The position numbers and the translations under genes are program-made. From contig JAAZFB010000208.1 in NCBI GenBank assembly GCA_012511915.1, forward strand, positions 1-15,741: a stretch of DNA of 15,741 bases, in the 5' to 3' direction. The stretch comes from Clostridiaceae bacterium. GTDB taxonomy: Bacteria > Bacillota > Clostridia > Monoglobales > Firm-18. The notes beneath the pieces are model-generated. The model was not told the DNA's origin. It ran no database searches and saw only the letters and a program-made list of their open reading frames with translations. Shown piece after piece: positions 6,924 through 13,915 of the stretch (position 1 is the stretch's first letter; the number at the start of each line of letters is the position of its first letter).

Positions 6924-7090
6924 TTATACTAATCCTCAAAAAATAACAAAGGTCGGCCACCCAATAATCAATACTAAACACTTATAAAAACCGACTGTAT
7001 TTGCGGTCTTTTCCCCGCTCGACTTTCGAATTTTTCGGTTAATACTAATTCGCGTTAGAAAAATTTCATTAATTGCGAATTAGTAAATAC
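6924..7090. repeat. TACTAAT-family element downstream of the phosphoribosyltransferase-like gene
   Basis: It begins TTATACTAATCCTC and ends GCGAATTAGTAAATAC, so both ends carry the ATACTAAT-type end in inverted orientation. The interior (6950-7040) has no frame of note. A second, internal hairpin (7043-7085) suggests one unit inserted into or beside another. Boundaries are approximate. Confidence 0.45.
7043..7085. repeat. Nested TACTAAT hairpin
   Basis: TACTAATTCGC (7043-7053) is the exact reverse complement of GCGAATTAGTA (7075-7085), an 11 bp perfect stem with a 21-base loop. Its left half (7045-7066) is identical to 5913-5934. Confidence 0.7.
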
Positions 7091-7101
7091 TATTTTCCTT
7101 G

Positions 7102-7166
7102 TAATACTATTCCCATTTTAAAACGTTGACACATTCGTGTCAACGTTTTAAAATGAAATAGTATTA
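7102..7166. repeat. Long near-perfect palindrome at the aldolase 3' end
   Basis: Arms 7102-7132 and 7137-7166 (TAATACTATT...ACGTTGACAC) are reverse complements, with one or two mismatched bases and a 4-base ATTC loop. The outer arm overlaps the aldolase stop codon (7164-7166). On the minus strand the core stem ACGTTGACAC/GTGTCAACGT is followed by TTTTAAAAT, so the inner part could act as the aldolase terminator. The ends TAATACTAT resemble the other repeats in the window. Confidence 0.7.
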
Positions 7167-8093
7167 TATTTTATTGTCGCAACCAAGAACATTCACAATT
7201 TTATTTTTTACAAGTTCTTTTATTGCCGACCTTGCAGGAGCTAAGTATTGACGCGGGTCAAAGTGTTCGGGGAAATCATTGAAATGCTTTCTGACAGATG
7301 CAGTCATTGCAAGACGAAGGTCAGAATCTATATTAATCTTACATACAGCAAGCCGCGAAGCCTGTCTTAACATTTCCTCAGGTACACCTTTTGCGCCCGG
7401 CATTTTACCGCCGTTTTCGTTTATCATATCTACATATTCAGGTATTACACTGCTTGCGCCATGCAACACAATTGGGAAGTTTGGCAATCTTTTTTGAACT
7501 TCTTCTAAAATATCAAACCTAAGACGTGGCTCACCTTTAAACTTAAACGCTCCATGGCTTGTACCTATTGCTATCGCGAGGGAATCTACACCGGTTTTTT
7601 CAACAAATTCCTCAACCTCTGCCGGATCGGTAAAAGCAGCATCTTCTGCAGAAACATTAACTGCATCCTCTATCCCCGCTAGTTTACCAAGTTCACCCTC
7701 AACAACCACACCTTTTGAATGCGCATAATCTACAACTTTCTTTGTAAGCGCTATGTTTTCCGCAAAAGAATGCTTTGAACCATCAATCATTACAGACGAG
7801 AAACCTCCGTCAATACATGATTTGCAAACTTCAAAATCTTCACCATGGTCCAAATGAATTGCTATAGGCAATCCGGTATCCTCAATTGCCGCTTCTATCA
7901 ATTTCATTAAATAAACATGCTTGGCATATTTTCGCGCCCCCGCGGAAACCTGAAGTATCAAAGGAGCCTTAACCTCCATTGCAGCTTCGGTAATACCTTG
8001 AATAATTTCCATGTTGTTTACGTTAAAAGCACCTATAGCGTATCCGCCTTGGTATGCCTTTTGGAACATCTCGGTAGTTGTTACTATTCCCAT
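7164..8093 (-). CDS. fba: Class II fructose-1,6-bisphosphate aldolase
   Basis: A 309-residue zinc-dependent aldolase that interconverts fructose-1,6-bisphosphate with dihydroxyacetone phosphate and glyceraldehyde-3-phosphate in glycolysis and gluconeogenesis. Visible family marks are HLDHG (80-84, catalytic Asp82 and zinc ligand His83), GFSSVMIDGS (97-106), VEGELG (131-136, zinc-site Glu), GTSHGAF (177-183, zinc ligand His180), LHGASSV (210-216, zinc ligand His211) and CKINIDSDLR (251-260) for phosphate binding. Length is normal. I chose the ATG at 8091-8093 because GAGGTG lies 6 bases upstream; a longer GTG start at 8102 overlaps that ribosome site. It is transcribed alone, divergent from hprK. 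The related tagatose-bisphosphate aldolases (GatY/KbaY) are less likely but share the fold. Its 3' end runs into a long palindrome. Confidence 0.93.
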   Translation of the reverse strand: MGIVTTTEMFQKAYQGGYAIGAFNVNNMEIIQGITEAAMEVKAPLILQVSAGARKYAKHVYLMKLIEAAIEDTGLPIAIHLDHGEDFEVCKSCIDGGFSSVMIDGSKHSFAENIALTKKVVDYAHSKGVVVEGELGKLAGIEDAVNVSAEDAAFTDPAEVEEFVEKTGVDSLAIAIGTSHGAFKFKGEPRLRFDILEEVQKRLPNFPIVLHGASSVIPEYVDMINENGGKMPGAKGVPEEMLRQASRLAVCKINIDSDLRLAMTASVRKHFNDFPEHFDPRQYLAPARSAIKELVKNKIVNVLGCDNKI

Positions 8094-8123
8094 TTTTATC
8101 ACCTCGTTTAATTTTTCACATTC

Positions 8124-8152
8124 ATTCTATCAAAAAGCAAACCAAAAGGCAA
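8124..8152 (-). promoter_or_regulatory. SigA-type promoter of the aldolase gene
   Basis: On the minus strand, TTGCCT (8147-8152), 17 bases and TAGAAT (8124-8129) lie about 30 bases before the aldolase ATG. Spacing is ideal; the -35 is moderately conserved. Confidence 0.6.
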
Positions 8153-8224
8153 CTGTTTTTTATAAGATGCATCGAATTAACTCAAATTTAAATAGTTCCG
8201 TCCTTTGGATTCGCCTTTTTTTTG

Positions 8225-8253
8225 TTGACTACAATGTGCATAGATGGTATAAT
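8225..8253 (+). promoter_or_regulatory. SigA-type promoter of the hprK operon
   Basis: TTGACT (8225-8230), 17 bases and a perfect TATAAT (8248-8253). The start site is expected near 8260, leaving a leader of about 130 bases before hprK. The leader contains a 21-codon frame (8294-8359) without a clear ribosome site. Confidence 0.8.
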
Positions 8254-8389
8254 AAATACCATTAATGAAATAAACTTTCGGGTTTTATTAAATATGTATA
8301 TATTGAACTGTTGTGGAGCAAGCCTACTGGCGGTATGTACTTCTGGATTAATTAAATAAATTCTAACTTCTTTAAAGGGGGCAACAATA

Positions 8390-9327
8390 TGGAAGAAAAG
8401 TTCTCAGTGAAACTGGAGACAATAGTTAATCAGCTTAATCTTGAATGTATTTATTGTGGTGAAAACTTTTCTGACATATCTATTGAAAGCACAGATGTAA
8501 ATCGCCCCGGCATTCAGCTTTCCGGCTTTTACGATTGTTTTGACTCTAAGCGAATACAGCTTTTCGGCATGGTAGAACATGCTTATTTAAAGAGCCTATC
8601 CAAAAACGTCCGAAAAGAAAAATTGCAAGCATTGCTTGCAAGTAAAATTCCCGCTATTATTATAACAAGGGGGCTTGAGGTTTTTGAAGAACTGTCAAGC
8701 TTGGCTCGGGAATACCGCGTACCGGTGTATAGAACCCCTCTTTCTACAACCTCCTTTTTGAGCAGGCTTATCCCTTTTTTGTATACTGAACTTGCACCCC
8801 GCATAACACGGCACGGCGTGCTAGTCGAGGTGTATGGAGAAGGGGTGTTATTGCTTGGTGAAAGCGGAGTCGGTAAAAGCGAGGCCGCTATAGAACTTGT
8901 AAAGCGCGGTCACAGGCTTGTTGCCGATGATGCAGTTGAAATAAAAAAGGTTTCGGCAATCACGCTTGTGGGCAGTTCTCCGGAAATTATACGGCATTTT
9001 ATTGAAATACGCGGTATTGGAATTATAGATGTTAAGCGGTTATTCGGAATGGGCTCTGTTAAAGATGCTGAAAAAATTGACCTTATACTGCACCTTGAAG
9101 AATGGACAGAGGGCAAGCATTATGACCGACTTGGTCTGACAAATGAGGAAACAGAAATACTTGGTATTTCAATACCTTCTATTGTGCTTCCCGTCAAACC
9201 AGGACGAAATTTAGCTATAATAATTGAAATATCCGCCATGAATAACCGTCTCAAAAGGGCAGGCTATAATGCGGCGGAAGAGCTGAACAAAAGAATAATG
9301 TCAAATATGGATTTTTCATCCGAATAA
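8390..9327 (+). CDS. hprK: HPr kinase/phosphorylase
   Basis: A 312-residue bifunctional enzyme that phosphorylates HPr (and Crh where present) on Ser46 and removes that phosphate, the signal for CcpA-type carbon catabolite control. The N-terminal domain (1-130) is followed by the kinase core. Walker A LGESGVGKS (156-164) has an acidic VADDAVEI (178-185) after it, and the HPrK signature EIRGIGIIDVKRLFG (206-220) follows, then DLILHLEEW. RHGVLVEVYG (141-150) precedes Walker A as in other HprK proteins. The ribosome site GGGGG stands 7 bases before ATG. It is the first gene of the plus-strand operon hprK, ROK kinase, murB, rapZ. Pairing with a sugar kinase and divergence from aldolase fit a carbon-flux role, as HprK senses fructose-1,6-bisphosphate. 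Confidence 0.95.
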
Positions 9328-9330
9328 TAC

Positions 9331-9364
9331 TTATACTAATTCACATTAAATATATAAATTTAAT
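9331..9364. repeat. TACTAAT half-repeat in the hprK-ROK gap
   Basis: TTATACTAATTCACATTAAA (9331-9350) follows the hprK stop by 3 bases and matches the left ends of the other repeats. The right side is only a weak ATTAAAT/ATTTAAT inverted repeat (9345-9351, 9358-9364) that leads into the next gene's ribosome site. It is probably a degenerate or partial copy. Confidence 0.4.
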
Positions 9365-9378
9365 ATGGAGGTTACCAG

Positions 9379-10320
9379 ATGTATTTAGGTGTTGATCTTG
9401 GCGGTACAAATATTGCGGTGGGGCTGGTTGATGATAATTTAAACATTATACATAAAGATAGTGTTGCAACCGAAGCACACAAACAAGGTGAGGATATAGT
9501 CGGAGATATTTCATCACTTTGTATTAAAGTGCTTTCTCAAACCAATACAGAAGTTTCATCTGTTAAATGGATTGGTATCGGTTTGCCCGGTACCCCCGAT
9601 GTTAAAGAAGGCAAGAGCATATATGCAAATAACCTTAATTTACGGAACACCCCCATTCGCACATTAATACAGCAAGTGCTTCCATTGCCTGTTTATATAG
9701 AAAACGATGCAAACTGTGCGGCGTTGGGTGAAGCATATGCCGGGGCGACCAAAGGTGTTGATAATTCGATTATGATCACCATCGGCACGGGCATAGGCGG
9801 CGGAATTATAATAAACAAAAAAATATACAGCGGTTTTAACTACGCCGGCGCAGAGCTTGGACACATTGTCATAGTTGTTGACGGGGTGGAATGCACATGT
9901 GGCAGAAAAGGCTGTTGGGAGACATACGGCTCGGCTAGTGCACTTATTAAACAAACAAAGGTTGCCATAGCCGATAACCCCGGAAGCCTGCTCGAGGAAA
10001 TTATTGACGGCAAGCCGGAAAATGTTAACGGGAAAACAGCCTTTGATGCTATGCGCGCTGGTTGCCCTATCGGCACCGCAGTTGTTGAAAACTATATTAA
10101 ATATTTTGCCGCCGGAGTTGTAAATGTAATAAACATATTTCAACCGGAAATACTTGTACTTGGAGGCGGCGTTTCAAAAGAGGGCGATTTTTTAATTGCC
10201 CCGCTTAAAAGAATTGTTGAAAATGAGGTTTACAGCCGTGATGTTGAGCAAATCCAAATCCGCATAGCAACCCTTGGGAACGACGCGGGTATTATTGGGG
10301 CGGCGGTTTTGGGCTTTTGA
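9379..10320 (+). CDS. glcK: ROK-family sugar kinase, probable glucokinase
   Basis: A 313-residue cytosolic ROK kinase with GGAGG 7 bases before ATG. DLGGTN (6-11) is the ATP phosphate-binding turn. LPGTPD (69-74) and IENDANCAALGE (107-118, catalytic Asp110) bind and activate the sugar. TIGTGIGGGI (134-143) is the second phosphate site. His162 with Cys172, Cys174 and Cys179 in GHIVI...CTCGRKGCWE forms the ROK zinc site. No N-terminal helix-turn-helix is present, so it is an enzyme and not a NagC/Xyl-type repressor. Position after hprK supports glucose phosphorylation. An N-acetylhexosamine or mannose substrate cannot be excluded, since the ROK substrate range is broad. Confidence 0.88.
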   Translation: MYLGVDLGGTNIAVGLVDDNLNIIHKDSVATEAHKQGEDIVGDISSLCIKVLSQTNTEVSSVKWIGIGLPGTPDVKEGKSIYANNLNLRNTPIRTLIQQVLPLPVYIENDANCAALGEAYAGATKGVDNSIMITIGTGIGGGIIINKKIYSGFNYAGAELGHIVIVVDGVECTCGRKGCWETYGSASALIKQTKVAIADNPGSLLEEIIDGKPENVNGKTAFDAMRAGCPIGTAVVENYIKYFAAGVVNVINIFQPEILVLGGGVSKEGDFLIAPLKRIVENEVYSRDVEQIQIRIATLGNDAGIIGAAVLGF

Positions 10321-10351
10321 CCAAACTTGTAGAAAGGCTTGGTAATGCAGT

Positions 10352-11251
10352 TTGAACAGTTCTAGCATATTATTGGAGCTAAAGAAGATTTTTCCGGCAA
10401 AAAATATTCTTATAGACGAGCCGATGAAAAATCATACAACTTTTCAAATCGGCGGACCTGCAGACTTTGTTGTAATTCCGGAAAACCAAAAACAGATTTC
10501 GCATCTGATAGCTTGTCTGCCTAATACAGACTTTTTTGTTATCGGTAACGGTTCTAATTTACTTGTAAGCGACAAGGGTATTAGGGGCGTGGTAATAAAA
10601 ATAAATAATAATATGAACAAAATAACGCAAAACAACAATACGCTTATTTGTCAGAGCGGTGCGCTTTTATCAAGGATTGCGTCATTTGCGCTAAAGTGCG
10701 GGTTAGGCGGGTTTGAATTTGCCGCCGGAATACCCGGAACACTCGGCGGCGCCGTTGTGATGAATGCAGGAGCATACGGCAGAGAAATAAAAGATGTTGT
10801 CGTACAAACCCAATATATTGATTTCTGCGGCAACATCAGGCAGGTTACCCAGCATGACTTTGGATATCGAACAAGTATATTTTCCGATATCAAAGCAATT
10901 ATAACTGAATGCACTTTGTCCTTGCATCAAAAAAACAAAGATGAAATAAAAGCCGAAATGCTTAAATTGGCACAACAAAGGCGAAGCAAACAACCGCTTG
11001 AGTATTGCAGCGCCGGTAGCATCTTCAAACGCCCGCAGGGCAGTTATGCCGGCAAACTTATAGAAGATGCCGGGCTTAAGGGATATCGCATAGGTGGCGC
11101 TGTTGTATCGGATAAGCATTGTGGTTTTATACTTAATGATGATAATGCATCATTTGACGATGTTATGTCTCTGATTAAGCACGTACAATCAGAGGTTTAT
11201 AAAAAATTCGGGGTTCATTTGGATACTGAGGTGAAAATATGCGGTTTATAA
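10352..11251 (+). CDS. murB: UDP-N-acetylenolpyruvoylglucosamine reductase (type II MurB)
   Basis: A 299-residue FAD enzyme that reduces UDP-GlcNAc-enolpyruvate to UDP-MurNAc with NADPH, the second committed step of peptidoglycan synthesis. Marks include FQIGGPADF (31-39), FVIGNGSNLLVSDKGIRG (62-79) for FAD, GFEFAAGIPGTLGGAV (120-135) and NAGAYGREI (138-146). GYRTSIF (171-177) carries the catalytic Arg, AGSIFKRP (221-228) the proton-donor Ser223, and DTEVKICG (291-298) the catalytic Glu. The missing Tyr-loop and the overall length fit type II MurB. The start is a TTG; no in-frame ATG lies before codon 25. The nearest good ribosome site, AAAGG, fits better to an out-of-frame ATG at 10345. The stop overlaps the rapZ start by 13 bases. 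Confidence 0.93.
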   Translation: MNSSSILLELKKIFPAKNILIDEPMKNHTTFQIGGPADFVVIPENQKQISHLIACLPNTDFFVIGNGSNLLVSDKGIRGVVIKINNNMNKITQNNNTLICQSGALLSRIASFALKCGLGGFEFAAGIPGTLGGAVVMNAGAYGREIKDVVVQTQYIDFCGNIRQVTQHDFGYRTSIFSDIKAIITECTLSLHQKNKDEIKAEMLKLAQQRRSKQPLEYCSAGSIFKRPQGSYAGKLIEDAGLKGYRIGGAVVSDKHCGFILNDDNASFDDVMSLIKHVQSEVYKKFGVHLDTEVKICGL

Positions 11252-12099
11252 TTGTAACCGGAATGTCGGGGGCGGGGAAAAGCGAAGCGGTTAACTTGTT
11301 GGAGGATATAGGCTATTATTGTATTGATAATATGCCACCTGCTTTTCTTTTAAATTTCGCGGAACTCTGTTATAATTCTTTCGGTAAGTTTGACAAAGTG
11401 GCAATAGTATGTGATATCCGTGGCGGTGAAATGTTTGAGCACCTTGCCGAAAGCTTGTCAGAATTAAAGCACAAAGGATATAACTATGAATTGCTGTTTT
11501 TAGATGCAAAAGACGAAACACTAATTAAGCGGTATAAAGAATCAAGGCGAAAGCATCCACTTTCGGAAGATGACAGACTCCCCGAGTCGATTGCCAAGGA
11601 ACGAGCAAAGATGAATGCATTTAAAGATATCGCCACCCATATCATTGATACATCTTTTACTTCAAGGAAAGAATTTCAAGATAAATTGGCATCGCTTTTT
11701 AGCGATTCGTTAGAAAATAAAGGCATCATAATAAATGTGATTTCCTTTGGCTTTAAACACGGAATTCCGATGGATTCGGATTTGATTTTTGATGTTCGGT
11801 TCTTGCCAAACCCCTTTTATATTCCAGAATTAAAACAAAAAAGCGGGCTTGAAAGGGAAGTATCCGAATATGTCATGAGTTTTTCACAAAGTCAAGATTT
11901 CCAAAATAAACTTTTTGATATGATTGATTTTCTTATACCTCATTACATTGAAGAGGGCAAATCGCAAATTGTCATTGCTATTGGGTGCACAGGCGGCAAG
12001 CATCGTTCCGTTACATTCGCACATAGGCTTGGCGAACACCTAAAAGACAGTAATTACAGGGTTTTTACAACGCATAGAGACTACGATAAAAGCTCATAG
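11239..12099 (+). CDS. rapZ: RapZ / YvcJ-family RNase adapter and nucleotide-binding protein
   Basis: A 286-residue P-loop protein overlapping the end of murB by 13 bases, with GAGGTG upstream. Walker A GMSGAGKS is at 8-15, and a conserved YYCIDNMPPAFL follows. The C-terminal domain holds DVRFLPNPFYI and the GCTGGKHRS signature (249-257). In Escherichia coli RapZ binds GlcN6P and controls glmS mRNA decay; in Bacillus YvcJ hydrolyses nucleotides and affects competence. Linkage to murB and the hprK kinase operon is common in Firmicutes, but the usual next genes yvcK and whiA are absent. Its stop overlaps the convergent VanW-protein gene by 6 bases. Confidence 0.93.
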   Translation: MRFIIVTGMSGAGKSEAVNLLEDIGYYCIDNMPPAFLLNFAELCYNSFGKFDKVAIVCDIRGGEMFEHLAESLSELKHKGYNYELLFLDAKDETLIKRYKESRRKHPLSEDDRLPESIAKERAKMNAFKDIATHIIDTSFTSRKEFQDKLASLFSDSLENKGIIINVISFGFKHGIPMDSDLIFDVRFLPNPFYIPELKQKSGLEREVSEYVMSFSQSQDFQNKLFDMIDFLIPHYIEEGKSQIVIAIGCTGGKHRSVTFAHRLGEHLKDSNYRVFTTHRDYDKSS

Positions 12100-13791
12100 C
12101 CCGTCTTCCGATAAAAACTCTTCCAGAACAGTAGGTGGTTTTTCGACATCTCCTACTTCTGTTCGTACTGGCGGCTCATTATCATCATCGTCTGCTGTAC
12201 CGTCATTTTCACCAATAGGATTTTCATCGCCTGAATACTCAGTTCCTGTAGCTGAGCTTTTGCCAACAAGTATAATGCGCTCCATTGGTGTATATGTACT
12301 TCTATGTAATAGCACACGTTTTTTTTCAACCCCATTATGTAAATATACCTTATAAGTATCAACAACAGCACCATTTTGCCCCGGTTGCTCAATTTTACTC
12401 TGCCCCGGCGGTAAGTCTTCAGTATATACAATTCGTTCCTTTGGCTGGGTAGATGAAATTGTCGTATTTGCAATCTTTATCATCTGTTGTCCGTCCTGTT
12501 CCGATGCGCCTAATATTTTTACTGTAAGCGTACCGTTTTGTGCCGCAGCGGTAATTTTAATCGGATAATCGGTGTTGTTTTTAAATATATAATCAACTGC
12601 ACCCCATACAACGGTTGCATCCTGACCTAACGGGAGGTACGAAACGGTAAACATGTGGTTTTGTCTGTACACCGTCTGTAAATCTGCATAAAGTTGGGCG
12701 CTGTATAAGGTGGAACTGACCTGACAAATTCCTCCGCCTACTCCCTGCTCAATTTTCCCGCCTACATATACATTAGCATCTTGATAACCATTCTTATATG
12801 ATCGTTCACCCACAACCTTGTTAAACGAAAACTCCTCACCCACTCCAATTACAACGCCATTGATTTTACCGGTGGCTATTGCAATGTTTTTTGACCTGCT
12901 TACATTACTTTGGTTATAATGTGTTATAAACACGCCTAATGTATCGGCAAAAATCGAACCCTTCAATTTATCCGTTGTAACTTTTGGCTCTGTAATTGTC
13001 ACCCCAAGGGTAAAAACCTTTTCACCCGACTCGATTTTATTCGCCAAATCGGTATAATCCACCGCAACCCCGAATTTATGTTCATGAATAATATATCGAT
13101 TATCTGCAACCTCATACTTTGCATCCTTGGGCGCTTGGTTTATCCTGTCGTATAAATATTGCGGTGTTATCTCGTCTAAAATGGCCGCCTCCACATCGGA
13201 AAACACCATTCTTTGACTGTTTGAGACGAGCTTATCATATGTCTGTTTAATTCCAACCAAAAACCCAGTTTTAGTCAAATCTATCTTCGCGATTTTCTTG
13301 TTCATATCTATTTGTGTAATTTGATTTCCCTTTTCAACCTGTGCAGCAAAAGCACGGATTTCATTTTTTATAAGGTTTTCTTCAAACCTTACCTCAAGCA
13401 ATATATCTTTGTTATTATTGAACACAAAAAACAGACGCTCTAGAATATTGCCTTCGCGCCCTTTCAAAAAAGCATTATTTACTGAACTGCTTATATCAAA
13501 AGATATTTTATCGGATATGTCAATCGGATAGCTTATCTCATTGAACTTAACATTTACTATTTGGTCGTCCATCGCCCCGGACAATTGCTGAGATACTATC
13601 TCAGATGCCTGCTCAACCGTCATTTTGCCAACTTCTATTCCACAAATTGTAACACCGTTTAGTATTTTGTTGTCTGCAAGTGTTACCGCATAAATAGTAA
13701 TAGTCCCGACAAGCAGCAGAAAAAAACATACTGATACAACAATCAGTTTGTAAGGTTGTTTCTTGATCGGACGTCTTATTGCAATCGGCAT
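12094..13791 (-). CDS. VanW-domain and G5-domain wall-associated membrane protein
   Basis: A 565-residue protein. A short basic start is followed by one membrane segment (about 15-37, KLIVVSVCFFLLLVGTITIY), so the rest should lie outside the membrane. Residues 45-250 form two YoaR-type peptidoglycan-binding-like repeats (GVTICGIEVGKMTVEQAS near 46). A VanW domain spans about 283-425, with GEEFSFNKVVGER (318-330) and the signature GVGGGICQVSSTLY (350-363). A G5 domain follows at about 450-511 (ERIVYTEDLPPG, DTYKVYLHNGVE), and then an acidic tail rich in Asp, Glu and Pro. VanW proteins accompany glycopeptide resistance but most, as here, stand outside van clusters with unknown wall function. 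AGGGG lies 7 bases before ATG. It has its own strong promoter. Confidence 0.88.
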   Translation of the reverse strand: MPIAIRRPIKKQPYKLIVVSVCFFLLLVGTITIYAVTLADNKILNGVTICGIEVGKMTVEQASEIVSQQLSGAMDDQIVNVKFNEISYPIDISDKISFDISSSVNNAFLKGREGNILERLFFVFNNNKDILLEVRFEENLIKNEIRAFAAQVEKGNQITQIDMNKKIAKIDLTKTGFLVGIKQTYDKLVSNSQRMVFSDVEAAILDEITPQYLYDRINQAPKDAKYEVADNRYIIHEHKFGVAVDYTDLANKIESGEKVFTLGVTITEPKVTTDKLKGSIFADTLGVFITHYNQSNVSRSKNIAIATGKINGVVIGVGEEFSFNKVVGERSYKNGYQDANVYVGGKIEQGVGGGICQVSSTLYSAQLYADLQTVYRQNHMFTVSYLPLGQDATVVWGAVDYIFKNNTDYPIKITAAAQNGTLTVKILGASEQDGQQMIKIANTTISSTQPKERIVYTEDLPPGQSKIEQPGQNGAVVDTYKVYLHNGVEKKRVLLHRSTYTPMERIILVGKSSATGTEYSGDENPIGENDGTADDDDNEPPVRTEVGDVEKPPTVLEEFLSEDGL

Positions 13792-13818
13792 CGTTAATCC
13801 CCTATAAAAAAACTAATC

Positions 13819-13837
13819 TACTAATCGAGAATTAGTA
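13819..13837. promoter_or_regulatory. Palindrome TACTAAT-N5-ATTAGTA at the vanW-family promoter
   Basis: A perfect 7 bp inverted repeat with a 5-base centre. It overlaps the -10 box (13834-13839, minus strand) and the expected start site of the VanW-protein gene. Position and symmetry are those of a repressor operator, but the same CTAAT...ATTAG sequence recurs in the intergenic repeats, so it may instead be a minimal repeat copy that supplied the -10 box. Confidence 0.5.
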
Positions 13838-13862
13838 TAACACTCTTAGTAAAAGTTGTCAA
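13834..13862 (-). promoter_or_regulatory. Strong SigA-type promoter of the VanW-protein gene
   Basis: On the minus strand, TTGACA (13857-13862, perfect), 17 bases and TATACT (13834-13839) lie about 40 bases before the ATG. Confidence 0.8.
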
Positions 13863-13876
13863 CGAGAAAGAAATTG

Positions 13877-13905
13877 TTGTATCCATTATATAAATATGCT
13901 ATACT
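13877..13905 (+). promoter_or_regulatory. Probable SigA-type promoter of the small membrane protein gene
   Basis: TTGTAT (13877-13882), 17 bases and TATACT (13900-13905). The start site would be near 13912, beside the only GGAGG, which argues that translation starts at or after 13916. The -35 boxes of this and the divergent promoter are 14 bases apart. Confidence 0.5.
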
Positions 13906-13915
13906 ACCGGAGGGG

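Noticed and set aside
5905..7166. CRISPR-like array from the recurring TACTAAT units.
   Set aside because: The units are inverted repeats of unequal length and spacing with no regular spacers, and no cas gene is visible.
9664..10143. A 159-codon minus-strand frame antisense to the ROK kinase gene.
   Set aside because: It lies wholly inside a gene with all ROK motifs, its protein is Cys/Tyr-rich with no recognisable domain, and there is no fitting ribosome site.
10703..11119. A 138-codon minus-strand frame antisense to murB.
   Set aside because: MurB active-site motifs occupy the opposite strand and no start signal is present.
12094..13791. Glycopeptide-resistance (van) cluster because of the VanW domain.
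   Set aside because: No ligase, VanH, VanX or VanRS genes are adjacent, and the protein has the common YoaR-VanW-G5 layout seen outside resistance clusters.
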